Shown in pieces: positions 17,864-24,873 of a stretch of DNA of 43,574 nt. Below the pieces are notes generated by a model. That model made no database searches, was not told the DNA's origin, and saw only the letters and a list, made by a program, of their open reading frames with translations. Within the stretch, counting starts at the first letter, position 1. Each line of letters opens with the position of its first letter. The translations under genes were made by a program, and so were the position numbers. Source of the DNA: an uncultured Draconibacterium sp. (GTDB taxonomy: Bacteria > Bacteroidota > Bacteroidia > Bacteroidales > Prolixibacteraceae); the NCBI GenBank assembly GCA_947492175.1, contig CANLMQ010000044.1, positions 1-43,574 of the forward strand, read 5' to 3'.

Positions 17864-17877
17864 TTTAGTGCACTAAA
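17864..17877. promoter_or_regulatory. 14-bp perfect palindrome upstream of the DUF2147 gene
   Basis: TTTAGTGCACTAAA ends 22 bp before the ATG at 17900, inside an AT-rich stretch. It is a plausible operator for a dimeric regulator. A TAnnTTTG-type -7 element (TACATTTG, 17789-17796) lies about 100 bp before the gene, but no good -33 partner is visible. Confidence 0.4.
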
Positions 17878-17899
17878 GTAAAATCAAAAATCTAAACGA

Positions 17900-18343
17900 A
17901 TGAAAAAATTAGTAATTCTTTTTTTCCTTGGAATTTATGCCATGGCAGGATTTGCGCAGGAAGCCGACAAAATTGTAGGAGTATGGTGGAACGATGAAAA
18001 GACTACCAAAATTGAAGTTGAGAAAAAAGACGGGAAATATATAGGAACAATCGTTTATATGATTCCTGAGAAATACGAAAACGGTCAACCGCCTAAAGAC
18101 GACGAAAATCCGGATGAAGCGTTGCGTGAACGCTCGATTGTTGGCCTGCAGATACTCGATGGTTTTGAATACGACAGAAACAAAAAAGAATGGAAAAACG
18201 GTTCGATTTACGATCCAAAATCGGGTAAAACCTACGACTGCTACGGATGGCTTGAAAGCGACGAGCTGCTTAAACTAAAAGGTTTTGTGGCCGGAATCCG
18301 CTGGATGGGAAAAAGTTCGGAGTGGTATAAAACAACACTTTAG
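17900..18343 (+). CDS. DUF2147 exported protein
   Basis: This 147-aa protein has a signal peptide (about 1-19, cut after FAQ). The mature part begins with KIVGVWWNDEKTTKIEVEKKDGKYIGTIVYM, the hallmark of DUF2147 (GxWxxxxxxxxIxIxxxxGxxxGxI). Later motifs are VGLQILDGFEYDRNKKEWKNGSIYDPKSGKTY and GFVAGIRWMGKSSEWYK, also family blocks. The fold is lipocalin-like; the function is unknown. It is a single + strand gene followed within 21 bp by a large palindrome. Confidence 0.9.
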   Translation: MKKLVILFFLGIYAMAGFAQEADKIVGVWWNDEKTTKIEVEKKDGKYIGTIVYMIPEKYENGQPPKDDENPDEALRERSIVGLQILDGFEYDRNKKEWKNGSIYDPKSGKTYDCYGWLESDELLKLKGFVAGIRWMGKSSEWYKTTL

Positions 18344-18363
18344 TTTAGAGCTGCGTAATACTA

Positions 18364-18397
18364 TGACTAACCCCGGCATAAATGCCGGGGTTAGTCA
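18364..18397. repeat. 34-bp perfect palindrome, TGACTAACC repeat family; probable terminator
   Basis: Each arm is 16 bp (TGACTAACCCCGGCAT and its exact complement) around AA. It follows the DUF2147 stop by 20 bp and may end that transcript, though only TTT follows. The same TGACTAACCCC start recurs near 18714, 19025, 20368 and 27566, so this is one member of a dispersed palindromic repeat family, like the REP sequences tied to RAYT transposases. Confidence 0.75.
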
Positions 18398-18483
18398 TTT
18401 CCACAGCAATGGCACCAGTGCAAATTTGCGCCGGGCTGATAAAACATCATTAGAACAAAAATTGGCGAACCTCCGGTCAATCG

Positions 18484-18904
18484 TCCCTCTCTGCAGGTAG
18501 CTACCCTCTATACACATCTTTTAGGCATTCTTCAAAGACAGCCTTGCGATGTCGTCCGGGGAAAGGGCAGAGCGTTGAACAACTTGCTTCGCCGGACGAG
18601 TTTGTTGTGCCCGATTTTCCCGGTGTTTCCTGCCTTCGCTGCACTCCGGCAGGCACACCGGGTTATTCACGTTTGACGCTGTCAGCGTCAGAAAATCCTG
18701 GGGGGACTAAATGTGACTAACCCCGGGTAAACGATCCGTCAACTGACGGAGAGTACAACCCGGGGTAATGGTAAAGGTTATTAAAAGGCGCATTCATTCA
18801 GTAGTTCGGAGAACAGGCATTACATGCGCCGCATCTCAGGGGTAGTTTAGGAAATAGCATTCGTAAATATTTGTGTATAAAGGGTAGCTGCAGGTAGAGA
18901 GGGA
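18484..18904. mobile_element. MITE-like non-coding element with 33-bp imperfect terminal inverted repeats
   Basis: The left end 18484-18516 and right end 18872-18904 (read in reverse) agree in about 28 of 33 positions: both start TCCCTCTCT, share AGCTACCCT and end TATACACA. No gene lies between them. The inside has strong hairpins: CCCGGTGT/ACACCGGG with CCTGCC/GGCAGG inside (18619-18662), GACGCTG/CAGCGTC (18675-18689), and ACCCCGGGT/ACCCGGGGT enclosing CCGTCA/TGACGG (about 18720-18766). No clear target-site duplication was seen. A structured RNA with a long closing stem is the alternative. Confidence 0.5.
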
Positions 18905-18965
18905 GAAAAAGGTGAGTCTGACGAATATGAAGAATTGGTTTTGATCTTCTACTATATTATGATCC

Positions 18966-19163
18966 TCCGTCCATCTGACCAACACCTTTACAAAAGGAAT
19001 ACGAGAACCATACATACAATTGCCTGACTAACCCCAATATTCATGTCGGGGTGAATACACAGCCGTACCCGCCGGGGCTTCAGCCCTTAACTGCAATTCT
19101 TTGGGCTAAAGCCCGTGTTTGTTGGTACCCTAACCTCTCCGGCATAAATGCCGGAGTTAGTCA
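18966..19163. repeat. 198-bp repeat, copy A, left of the Fic gene
   Basis: This copy is about 85% identical to 20309-20507. The first 43 bp are the same in both. The right 139 bp (19025-19163) start TGACTAACCCC and end GTTAGTCA, and enclose several hairpins: GGGCTTCAGCCC, GGGCTAAAGCCC and CTCCGGCAT/ATGCCGGAG. The whole looks like a composite of REP-type palindromes. Confidence 0.8.
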
Positions 19164-19222
19164 GATTTTATGTATACGTTTTGCCAACAGGTAAACAAGT
19201 TCGGTTTAATTTCGACAAAAGA

Positions 19223-19253
19223 TTTGCTGCATAAACAATTATGAGTATTTTTG
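19223..19253 (+). promoter_or_regulatory. Bacteroidota consensus promoter of the Fic gene
   Basis: TTTG (19223-19226), 19 bp, then TATTTTTG (19246-19253) matches the TTTG-N19-TAnnTTTG promoter used by the main sigma factor in Bacteroidota. Transcription would start near 19259, about 30 bp before the ATG. Confidence 0.65.
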
Positions 19254-19275
19254 ATAGTATCAAATGATAGTATCA
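19252..19275. promoter_or_regulatory. Double palindromic operator over the Fic transcription start
   Basis: TGATAGTATCA, an 11-bp palindrome with 5-bp arms around G, occurs twice: 19252-19262 and 19265-19275, 13 bp apart. The pair covers the end of the -7 element and the predicted start of transcription. A repressor bound here would block transcription. The Fic protein itself has a C-terminal winged-helix-like domain, so autoregulation is a reasonable guess. Confidence 0.55.
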
Positions 19276-19288
19276 CATAGTACAGGCG

Positions 19289-20245
19289 ATGAAACCACCC
19301 TACGAAATAACCAGTAAAATTTTAAACTTGATTTCCTCTGTTTCAGAAAAAATAGGAGAAATAAATGCTGCCCACTTAAATAAACCGCCAACCGAATTAA
19401 GAAAAAAAAACAGAATTAAAACAATACAGTCTTCACTTGAAATTGAAGGAAACACATTGACTGTTGAGCAGATTACAGATTTGCTTGATAACAAAAGAAT
19501 ACTTGCTCCCAGGAAAGATATTCTAGAAGTAAAAAATGCAATACGTGTTTATAATCAACTAAATAAATTCAATGTCTTCGAATTAAAATCATTGTGCAAA
19601 GCACACGAAATTTTAATGAAAGATTTAATTGAAAATCCCGGAAAACTTAGAACCGGTTCGGTAGGAATAGTTAAGGGCAGCGACATTGCCCACATTGCTC
19701 CCTCCGGAGCTTTGGTTTATTCTTTACTTACTGATTTATTTAATTATCTTAAAAATGATGATGATCTGATTCTAATAAAAAGTTGTGTATTTCATTACGA
19801 GTTTGAATTTATTCATCCATTTGTTGATGGGAATGGCCGGATGGGACGACTTTGGCAAACCATGATTTTAAAAGAACACTCTCCTGTTTTTGAATTTCTT
19901 CCAATTGAAAGCCTGATAAAGTCGCGGCAACAGGAATACTACAATGTTTTAGGGAAATCGGACAAACAAGGAACTTCGACTGCTTTTATTGAATTCATGC
20001 TTGAAATAATAAAAGATGCCTTAGAAGAATTATTAAAGGTTCAGAATATCAGTCTGACCAACAACGACAGAATTTTAAATTTTAAAGAAATTATTGGAGT
20101 TAAAGAATTTTCAAGACAAGATTATTTAAGAGCATTTAAAAATATATCGCAGGCAACTGCGAGCAGGGATTTGAAAACTGCCGTGGAGAACGGTATTATT
20201 AGAAAACAAGGAGACAAAAGAACAACAAAATATAAATACGCATAA
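19289..20245 (+). CDS. Fic family protein with inhibitory helix and C-terminal winged helix
   Basis: This 318-aa protein carries the complete Fic motif HPFVDGNGRMGR (residues 176-187), so the His for AMP transfer and the Asn/Arg residues for nucleotide binding are present. Near the N-terminus SLEIEGN (49-55) matches the inhibitory motif (S/T)xxxE(G/N) of class II Fic proteins, whose Glu blocks ATP until relieved. Residues about 255-318 (FSRQDYLRAFKNISQATASRDLKTAVENGIIRKQG) look like a winged-helix DNA-binding domain. It probably AMPylates a protein; the target is unknown. It is a single gene between two copies of a 199-bp repeat, with its own promoter and operator, and no separate antitoxin is needed. 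Confidence 0.92.
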   Translation: MKPPYEITSKILNLISSVSEKIGEINAAHLNKPPTELRKKNRIKTIQSSLEIEGNTLTVEQITDLLDNKRILAPRKDILEVKNAIRVYNQLNKFNVFELKSLCKAHEILMKDLIENPGKLRTGSVGIVKGSDIAHIAPSGALVYSLLTDLFNYLKNDDDLILIKSCVFHYEFEFIHPFVDGNGRMGRLWQTMILKEHSPVFEFLPIESLIKSRQQEYYNVLGKSDKQGTSTAFIEFMLEIIKDALEELLKVQNISLTNNDRILNFKEIIGVKEFSRQDYLRAFKNISQATASRDLKTAVENGIIRKQGDKRTTKYKYA

Positions 20246-20308
20246 AAATACCAGGTTGGTGTGCCTCTTTGCGTGTAGAAAGGGATAATACGATATTACA
20301 ATCCACTG

Positions 20309-20507
20309 TCCGTCCATCTGACCAACACCTTTACAAAAGGAATACGAGAACAATCCATACAGCTGCCTGACTATCCCCGACATTTATGTCGGGGTGAATA
20401 CACAGCTATACTCGCCGGGGCTTCAGCCCTTAACCTCAATGTATTGGGCTAAAGCCCGCATTTGTCAATTGCTCCTATCTCTCCGGTATAAATGCCGGAG
20501 TTAGTCA
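20309..20507. repeat. 199-bp repeat, copy B, right of the Fic gene
   Basis: This is the partner of 18966-19163, in direct orientation. It begins TCCGTCCATCTGACC and ends GCCGGAGTTAGTCA. The hairpin CCCCGACAT/ATGTCGGGG is perfect here but broken in copy A. The gap 20246-20607 holds this repeat, a terminator for the next gene, and no coding sequence. Confidence 0.8.
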
Positions 20508-20537
20508 TTTTTGTTGTAGCAGGTAACGCAAAAGCAC

Positions 20538-20570
20538 AAAAAAAGCCGGTCTGAAAACCAGACCGACTTT
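20538..20570 (-). terminator. Rho-independent terminator of the DUF6261-like gene
   Basis: On the minus strand AAAG-T-CGGTCTG pairs with CAGACCG-G-CTTT around a 5-base loop, then a run of seven T. It starts 37 bp after the stop codon at 20608. Confidence 0.85.
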
Positions 20571-20607
20571 TAACCCACGAATGATCTATAGTTAAACTAC
20601 AAAACTG

Positions 20608-21333
20608 TTATTCTTCAGTATCATTTTCGTTGTTATTGCTTTTGCTTTGTTTGGCTGCGGTATTGGCTTCGCTAATGTATTGCGACACCTCGTTAACCAC
20701 TTCGCCAATGTTGGCCGGATCGCCCATGGCCTGCATGGTATTCAGTATGTTTTCCAGTAGTTCGAGCGAGGTTTTTAGTTCTTTAAAAGCCTGCTGATCG
20801 AGCACGGTATCATCGGTCGAGCGAGCTGCACTCCGCTGCTGTGTTGCTGCCACATAGGCCTGGTTGTCGTTGTCGAGCTCGGTTACCCATTCGGTGGTGT
20901 AAGTGGTAACCAGGTGAGGCTGGTTTTTGGATTTCTGCAGGTCGTTTAGCAAACTTTCAATAGCTGCCGTTTCTTTCTCTTTTGCTATACGATACAATTG
21001 TAGTCCGTTTTTCTCAAACTCGGGCCACAGTGCTTCGCAGGCCGCACGGTACACCTCGTTTTGGCGAAGCAACCCGGCCTGAATATGGTCGCGCAACGAG
21101 CGGTACGTATTATCCCGGCGCGCATCAGCTTCCTGAACGCTTTGAGTAAGCGGTGTTTTAGATGTACTGCCAATGGCTTGCAGGGCCACCTCAATTTGTG
21201 GTTGCAAACGAGCAGTAATGGTTGTTACCATTGGGTTGTCGGGCAGTTTTGTACTTAAAAGGTTAACAATTTTTTGTACCAATGCAGTTAATGCTGCAAG
21301 TGTGAAATAGGAGAATAAAATTTTGTTTAACAT
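20608..21333 (-). CDS. DUF6261-like helical protein
   Basis: This 241-aa, mostly helical, Gln/Ala/Thr-rich protein has no recognisable active site. TPLTQSVQEADARRDNTYRSLRDHI (about 60-84) recalls the T..I..AD..RDxxFxGL region of the DUF6261 family of Bacteroidota, whose role is unknown. The first 20 residues are hydrophobic (ILFSYFTLAALTALVQ) but are probably a helix of the protein, not a clear signal peptide. It ends in an acidic Asn/Ser-rich tail. It has its own terminator and stands alone. The family name is a moderate-confidence guess. Confidence 0.6.
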   Translation of the reverse strand: MLNKILFSYFTLAALTALVQKIVNLLSTKLPDNPMVTTITARLQPQIEVALQAIGSTSKTPLTQSVQEADARRDNTYRSLRDHIQAGLLRQNEVYRAACEALWPEFEKNGLQLYRIAKEKETAAIESLLNDLQKSKNQPHLVTTYTTEWVTELDNDNQAYVAATQQRSAARSTDDTVLDQQAFKELKTSLELLENILNTMQAMGDPANIGEVVNEVSQYISEANTAAKQSKSNNNENDTEE

Positions 21334-21498
21334 GGTAAAAATATTTAAAGGTTACTAGAATGAATCTTCAATTTACGGCCATTTGTTTAAAAACACAATA
21401 GCAAACATAATTTTTTAACATTTTAAACGAAAGACATCCAACAAGTTGGCTGTACTCTAATCCGATGCCAGCCCATATAAAACCTGACCGTCTTTTTA

Positions 21499-21807
21499 GA
21501 CCTCGCGGCGGCGGAAAATAAAAATTGATGATTTTTTTTCGCCAAACGCCCGGGGAAAATGAAAATTGACGGTTAAAATTGATTTTACGCGGAGGGAAAA
21601 TAGAAATTGATCGTTTTTTTGGACCTCGCGGCGGCGGAAAATGAAAATTGATGATTTTTTTTCATCAAACGCCGGGGGAAAATGAAAACTGACGGTTTAA
21701 ATTAATTTTACGCGGAGGGAAAATAGAAATTGACCGTTTTTTTGGACCTCGCGGCGGCGGAAAATGAAAATTGATGATTTTTTTTCGCCAAACGCCCGGG
21801 GAAAATG
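21499..21807. repeat. Higher-order tandem repeat: 41-bp subunits in 123-bp units
   Basis: GAAAAT recurs at 21514, 21555, 21596, 21637, 21678, 21719, 21760 and 21801, always exactly 41 bp apart. Three subunit types differ in their GC-rich block (CGGCGGCGG; ACGCCCGGGG; ACGCGGAGGG) and repeat in the same order, so GACCTCGCGG recurs at 21499, 21622 and 21745 (123 bp). Each subunit is GC block, GAAAATGAAAATTGA-like core, T-rich tract. Copies are nearly identical across 123-bp units. There are no spacers, so it is not CRISPR. The rest of the gap (21334-21498, 21808-22046) has no gene; ATAAGG/CCTTAT (21988-22004) can form a small hairpin. Confidence 0.9.
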
Positions 21808-22046
21808 GCAGATCATCCGTCATTTGACATCCTCCTATTTTATGTTATATTTAAGCAGGAATTAAAAACCATTGCCATACAAACAAACATAATATAAGAA
21901 ACCGACTTAGTACAGCAAAATCCTTTTGATAACCTTGAAATAAGAAATAGTAAAACCTTACAATAAAAACCCAATAGGGCATATATAATAAGGTTTTTCC
22001 TTATAGATAAACTAGTTACCAGTAATTTTAAAAAAACGAAAAAACC

Positions 22047-24350
22047 ATGAACCCTATTTATCTGGATACACATATTCATACTTCAGATGACCCGAACAAG
22101 GGAAATGAAGATTATGATTTAGAAACTTTAGTTGAAAAAATAGAAGAATTCAATAATAACTCTGAGTTTCTAATTTCTATTACCGACCATAACATGGTCA
22201 ATAAAAGTGCCTATTTAAAAGCAAAGGCACTAAATCTAAATATTATTTTGGGGGTAGAGCTTCATATTAGAAACTATGATGGTTGTCCAGCCTATCATTG
22301 TCACATTTATTTTGATTTAGATGAGATTACAGAATTGAGTATAGATGACATCAACGATAAATTGAATGAATTATATCCTAATAAAGTTGTAGAAAAAACT
22401 GATTCATCAATTCCAACAATTCAAGACATCATTAATAAATTTGACTCTTATGAGTTCATGCTATTACCTCACGGAGGACAATCCCATGCAACTTTTAATA
22501 CTTCTATTCCTAAGGAGACACAACTTGACAGTACTTTAGAAAGAAATGTTTATTATAACCATTTTGATGGTTTTACAGCCCGAGGAGACAATGGGTTAGA
22601 AAGGACACAAGAATATTTTAAAAAATTAGGTATAAATGAATTTGTAAACCTAATCACATGTAGTGACAATTATAGCCCAAATGTTTATCCAAATGGAAAA
22701 GACAAGAATCCATTTAAACCTACATGGATGCTTGCTGAACCTACATTTAATGGACTAAGACTTTCATTATCTGAACAATCAAGACTCATCTGCTCTGATA
22801 TCAAGCCAAAATTCTATTCAGAAAACATTCAATCGGTTTTGCATAAAAGGGAAAATATTGATGTAGATGTTACTTTAACTTCTGGATTAAATGTTGTTAT
22901 TGGAGGTTCATCTAGTGGAAAAACGTTATTGGTTGACTCAATCGTCAAAGTATTGAGTAACAAAACGGATAAATCAATTTATGGGCAATATGAAATTGAT
23001 AAAATGAATGTTGTCAATCCTTCAAAAATGATACCTCATTTTCTTTCTCAAAATTATATATCTGCGGTTGTAAATAACATCAGTGATGATAAAATTGAAG
23101 ATATTGAAATTATCAAACGAGTATTTCCTGGAGATGATGATATCAAACTAAATATTAATAACGGTCTCCGTGATTTCAAAAAGAATATTCAAGAATTAAT
23201 CAGTTGTGTTAAAACTCTAGAGGAAGAAACAAAAACCTTAAATGCGATTCCTATTATATCAAGGTTAATAACCAAAGTAAATTTAGAAACAAATGTTTTT
23301 GATAATTTACAACCTACAGAGATTGAAATAGAGAAACTTCGTTTCTCAAAAGCAATATTTGATGAATATGTTCAAACATTGGATTCTTTAGAAGCCTTTT
23401 TATCAAAATATCCTTTTATCAATCATGATTCTACCTCTGTAGAAAAACTAAAAAATGAATTAAACTCAGTTCTATTAATTTCAGATAAAGAAAAAAAGGT
23501 TAGGCAATTACTTGAATCGAATCAAGATGAGTACAATCAACAGCTAAAACACTCAAACATAGAAGACCAAACTAAAAAGCAAAATTTTAATAAACTCCTT
23601 GATTCTTTAAAAAGGTATGTTAGAGAATACCGTAAATTTTATAGGACATTAAATTCCATATCAAACTATTCATTAAATTTTGATTCAGAAGAAATTGAAT
23701 CAATGGGCCATACTCTGTATATAGAAAATGATTTCATTCTGAATAAAGAGAAATTTGTAGAAGTTGTTAACCATTATCTAAAAACAAAGATTACAAATTT
23801 CAATGATATTTCTCCAGAGATTCTATTTGATGATAACCTAAAAAAGAAAAATCCGAAAGTTCATAGTTATGATGACTTTGAGAATAAGATTTATTCGGAT
23901 TTTGAAAAACTCAATAAAAAGAAATATAAAATAATAACAGACGATAATAGAAAATTTGAAAATTTAAGTCCGGGCTGGAAAACCTCCGTAATTCTGGATA
24001 TAATATTGGGGTATGACAAAGACAGTGCACCAATCATTATAGACCAGCCAGAAGACAACTTAGCTACAGACTATATAAATAAAGGGTTGGTTCGTGCTGT
24101 AAAGAAGATTAAAAGTAAGAAACAGATAATCCTAGTTTCTCATAATGCTACAATTCCAATGTTAGCAGATGCACAAAACATTATTTACTGCAAAAATGAG
24201 AACAATAAACTCATCATAAAATCTAGTCCACTTGAAGGCATGATTGACAATAAAAATGTAGTTGACTTAATAGCATCAACTACAGATGGAGGCAAATCTT
24301 CCATAAAAAAACGAGTTAAAAAGTATAACCTTAAAAAGTTTAGAGAATAA
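22047..24350 (+). CDS. PHP-domain phosphoesterase fused to SMC/RecN-like ATPase (TrlF / Ppl-type)
   Basis: The 767-aa protein has two enzymatic parts. The N-terminal PHP domain (about 1-215) shows metal-site motifs DTHIHTSD (7-14), TDHN (46-49), GVE (69-71), HCH (84-86), LPHGG (140-144) and CSDN (205-208). The ATPase follows: Walker A GGSSSGKT (286-293), a helical, probably coiled-coil middle (about 370-590), a signature-like LSPGWK (640-645), Walker B IIIDQPEDN (D666) and the H-loop VSHN (697-700). It is read together with the 77-aa gene that overlaps its stop. The layout matches TrlF-family PHP/AAA proteins and the PHP-ATPase defence gene called Ppl, as I remember it. Nuclease activity on nucleic acid gated by ATP is inference. 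Codons are AT-rich compared with nearby core genes. Confidence 0.88.
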   Translation: MNPIYLDTHIHTSDDPNKGNEDYDLETLVEKIEEFNNNSEFLISITDHNMVNKSAYLKAKALNLNIILGVELHIRNYDGCPAYHCHIYFDLDEITELSIDDINDKLNELYPNKVVEKTDSSIPTIQDIINKFDSYEFMLLPHGGQSHATFNTSIPKETQLDSTLERNVYYNHFDGFTARGDNGLERTQEYFKKLGINEFVNLITCSDNYSPNVYPNGKDKNPFKPTWMLAEPTFNGLRLSLSEQSRLICSDIKPKFYSENIQSVLHKRENIDVDVTLTSGLNVVIGGSSSGKTLLVDSIVKVLSNKTDKSIYGQYEIDKMNVVNPSKMIPHFLSQNYISAVVNNISDDKIEDIEIIKRVFPGDDDIKLNINNGLRDFKKNIQELISCVKTLEEETKTLNAIPIISRLITKVNLETNVFDNLQPTEIEIEKLRFSKAIFDEYVQTLDSLEAFLSKYPFINHDSTSVEKLKNELNSVLLISDKEKKVRQLLESNQDEYNQQLKHSNIEDQTKKQNFNKLLDSLKRYVREYRKFYRTLNSISNYSLNFDSEEIESMGHTLYIENDFILNKEKFVEVVNHYLKTKITNFNDISPEILFDDNLKKKNPKVHSYDDFENKIYSDFEKLNKKKYKIITDDNRKFENLSPGWKTSVILDIILGYDKDSAPIIIDQPEDNLATDYINKGLVRAVKKIKSKKQIILVSHNATIPMLADAQNIIYCKNENNKLIIKSSPLEGMIDNKNVVDLIASTTDGGKSSIKKRVKKYNLKKFRE

Positions 24351-24583
24351 TGAAACTATTTTTCAATAAGGAAGAAAACAACGATGTTACAGTAAAAATT
24401 CAGCAAGGGACTGTTCCTGTTGAATTTACTTATACCGAAATGGTAAAACAACTTCTAGAGAATAACAAAATTGAAGATTCTGACTTTAATAACCTTACAG
24501 AAAATGAAGAACAGAGTCTTAATGAAATGTTAGGCAAGATTTCTGAGATATTTCAAGAAGAAGATATTGATCCCGAGAATTAA
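24350..24583 (+). CDS. Small acidic partner protein of the PHP-ATPase
   Basis: This 77-aa protein's ATG shares one base with the upstream TAA (TAATG), which indicates translational coupling. The sequence has a short beta-like start (VTVKIQQGTVPVEFTYTEMVKQLLE) and an acidic helical end (Glu/Asp-rich, pI surely low). No family is recognised. A coupled, acidic, small protein next to a large nuclease/ATPase could be an inhibitor, a sensor or a stabilising subunit; none of these is shown by the sequence. Confidence 0.7.
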   Translation: MKLFFNKEENNDVTVKIQQGTVPVEFTYTEMVKQLLENNKIEDSDFNNLTENEEQSLNEMLGKISEIFQEEDIDPEN

Positions 24584-24591
24584 AAAACTAC

Positions 24592-24656
24592 TGGTAACAC
24601 TTAGCCTCTAATAAAGCGTTGCTTGCATACGTTTTACATTGGAGGCTCTGTTAGCG
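24592..24656 (+). repeat. attC-like imperfect hairpin after the PHP-ATPase pair
   Basis: TAACA (24595-24599) pairs with TGTTA (24649-24653). After an uneven gap (CTT against C), AGCCTC (24603-24608) pairs with GAGGCT (24642-24647). Further in, AAAGCG (24613-24618) pairs with CGTTTT (24630-24635). Two short boxes, an asymmetric unpaired gap, a central stem and a right-hand GTTAGCG resemble an integron attC site (R''-L''-L'-R'). The fit to the GTTRRRY core is imperfect, and no second attC or integrase is seen. A terminator is unlikely, as no T-run follows. Confidence 0.4.
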
Positions 24657-24738
24657 CGCAATTATAACCACCTAAAAACATAAGCAATAATCTATTCGTT
24701 ATCAACTTTTTAACAATGCAAATAGTTATGACTTTTTT

Positions 24739-24812
24739 GCGTCATACCTACGTCATATATGTGTCATTTAATTATGTCATCAAACGACATGCAAATGGAT
24801 GATGTATGACGC
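24739..24812. promoter_or_regulatory. Operator-like repeats upstream of the XRE regulator
   Basis: GCGTCATAC (24739-24747) and GTATGACGC (24804-24812) are a perfect 9-bp inverted pair. GTCAT also occurs at 24741, 24752 and 24763, exactly 11 bp (about one DNA turn) apart, and at 24776. They lie just upstream of the predicted promoter, as expected for sites bound by the regulator itself. Confidence 0.45.
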
Positions 24813-24835
24813 AATGTTTAGAGAGGAACAACAAT

Positions 24836-24843
24836 TATATTTG
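24836..24843 (+). promoter_or_regulatory. -7 promoter element for the XRE regulator
   Basis: TATATTTG fits the TAnnTTTG element. No good TTTG stands at the right distance upstream. If it is used, transcription begins near 24850, which favours the ATG at 24874 over the in-frame codon at 24799. Confidence 0.45.
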
Positions 24844-24873
24844 CCCAGGAAAAAAACTCAAGGAAATACTTTA

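Noticed and set aside
21499..21807. CRISPR array
   Set aside because: The repeats are contiguous with no unique spacers, and the 41-bp subunits themselves differ in a fixed three-step order; no cas genes are present.
24799..24873. Longer N-terminus for the XRE regulator
   Set aside because: The additional 25 residues overlap the likely operator and the TATATTTG element, and are not part of an HTH fold; the ATG at 24874 has AAGGAAA before it.
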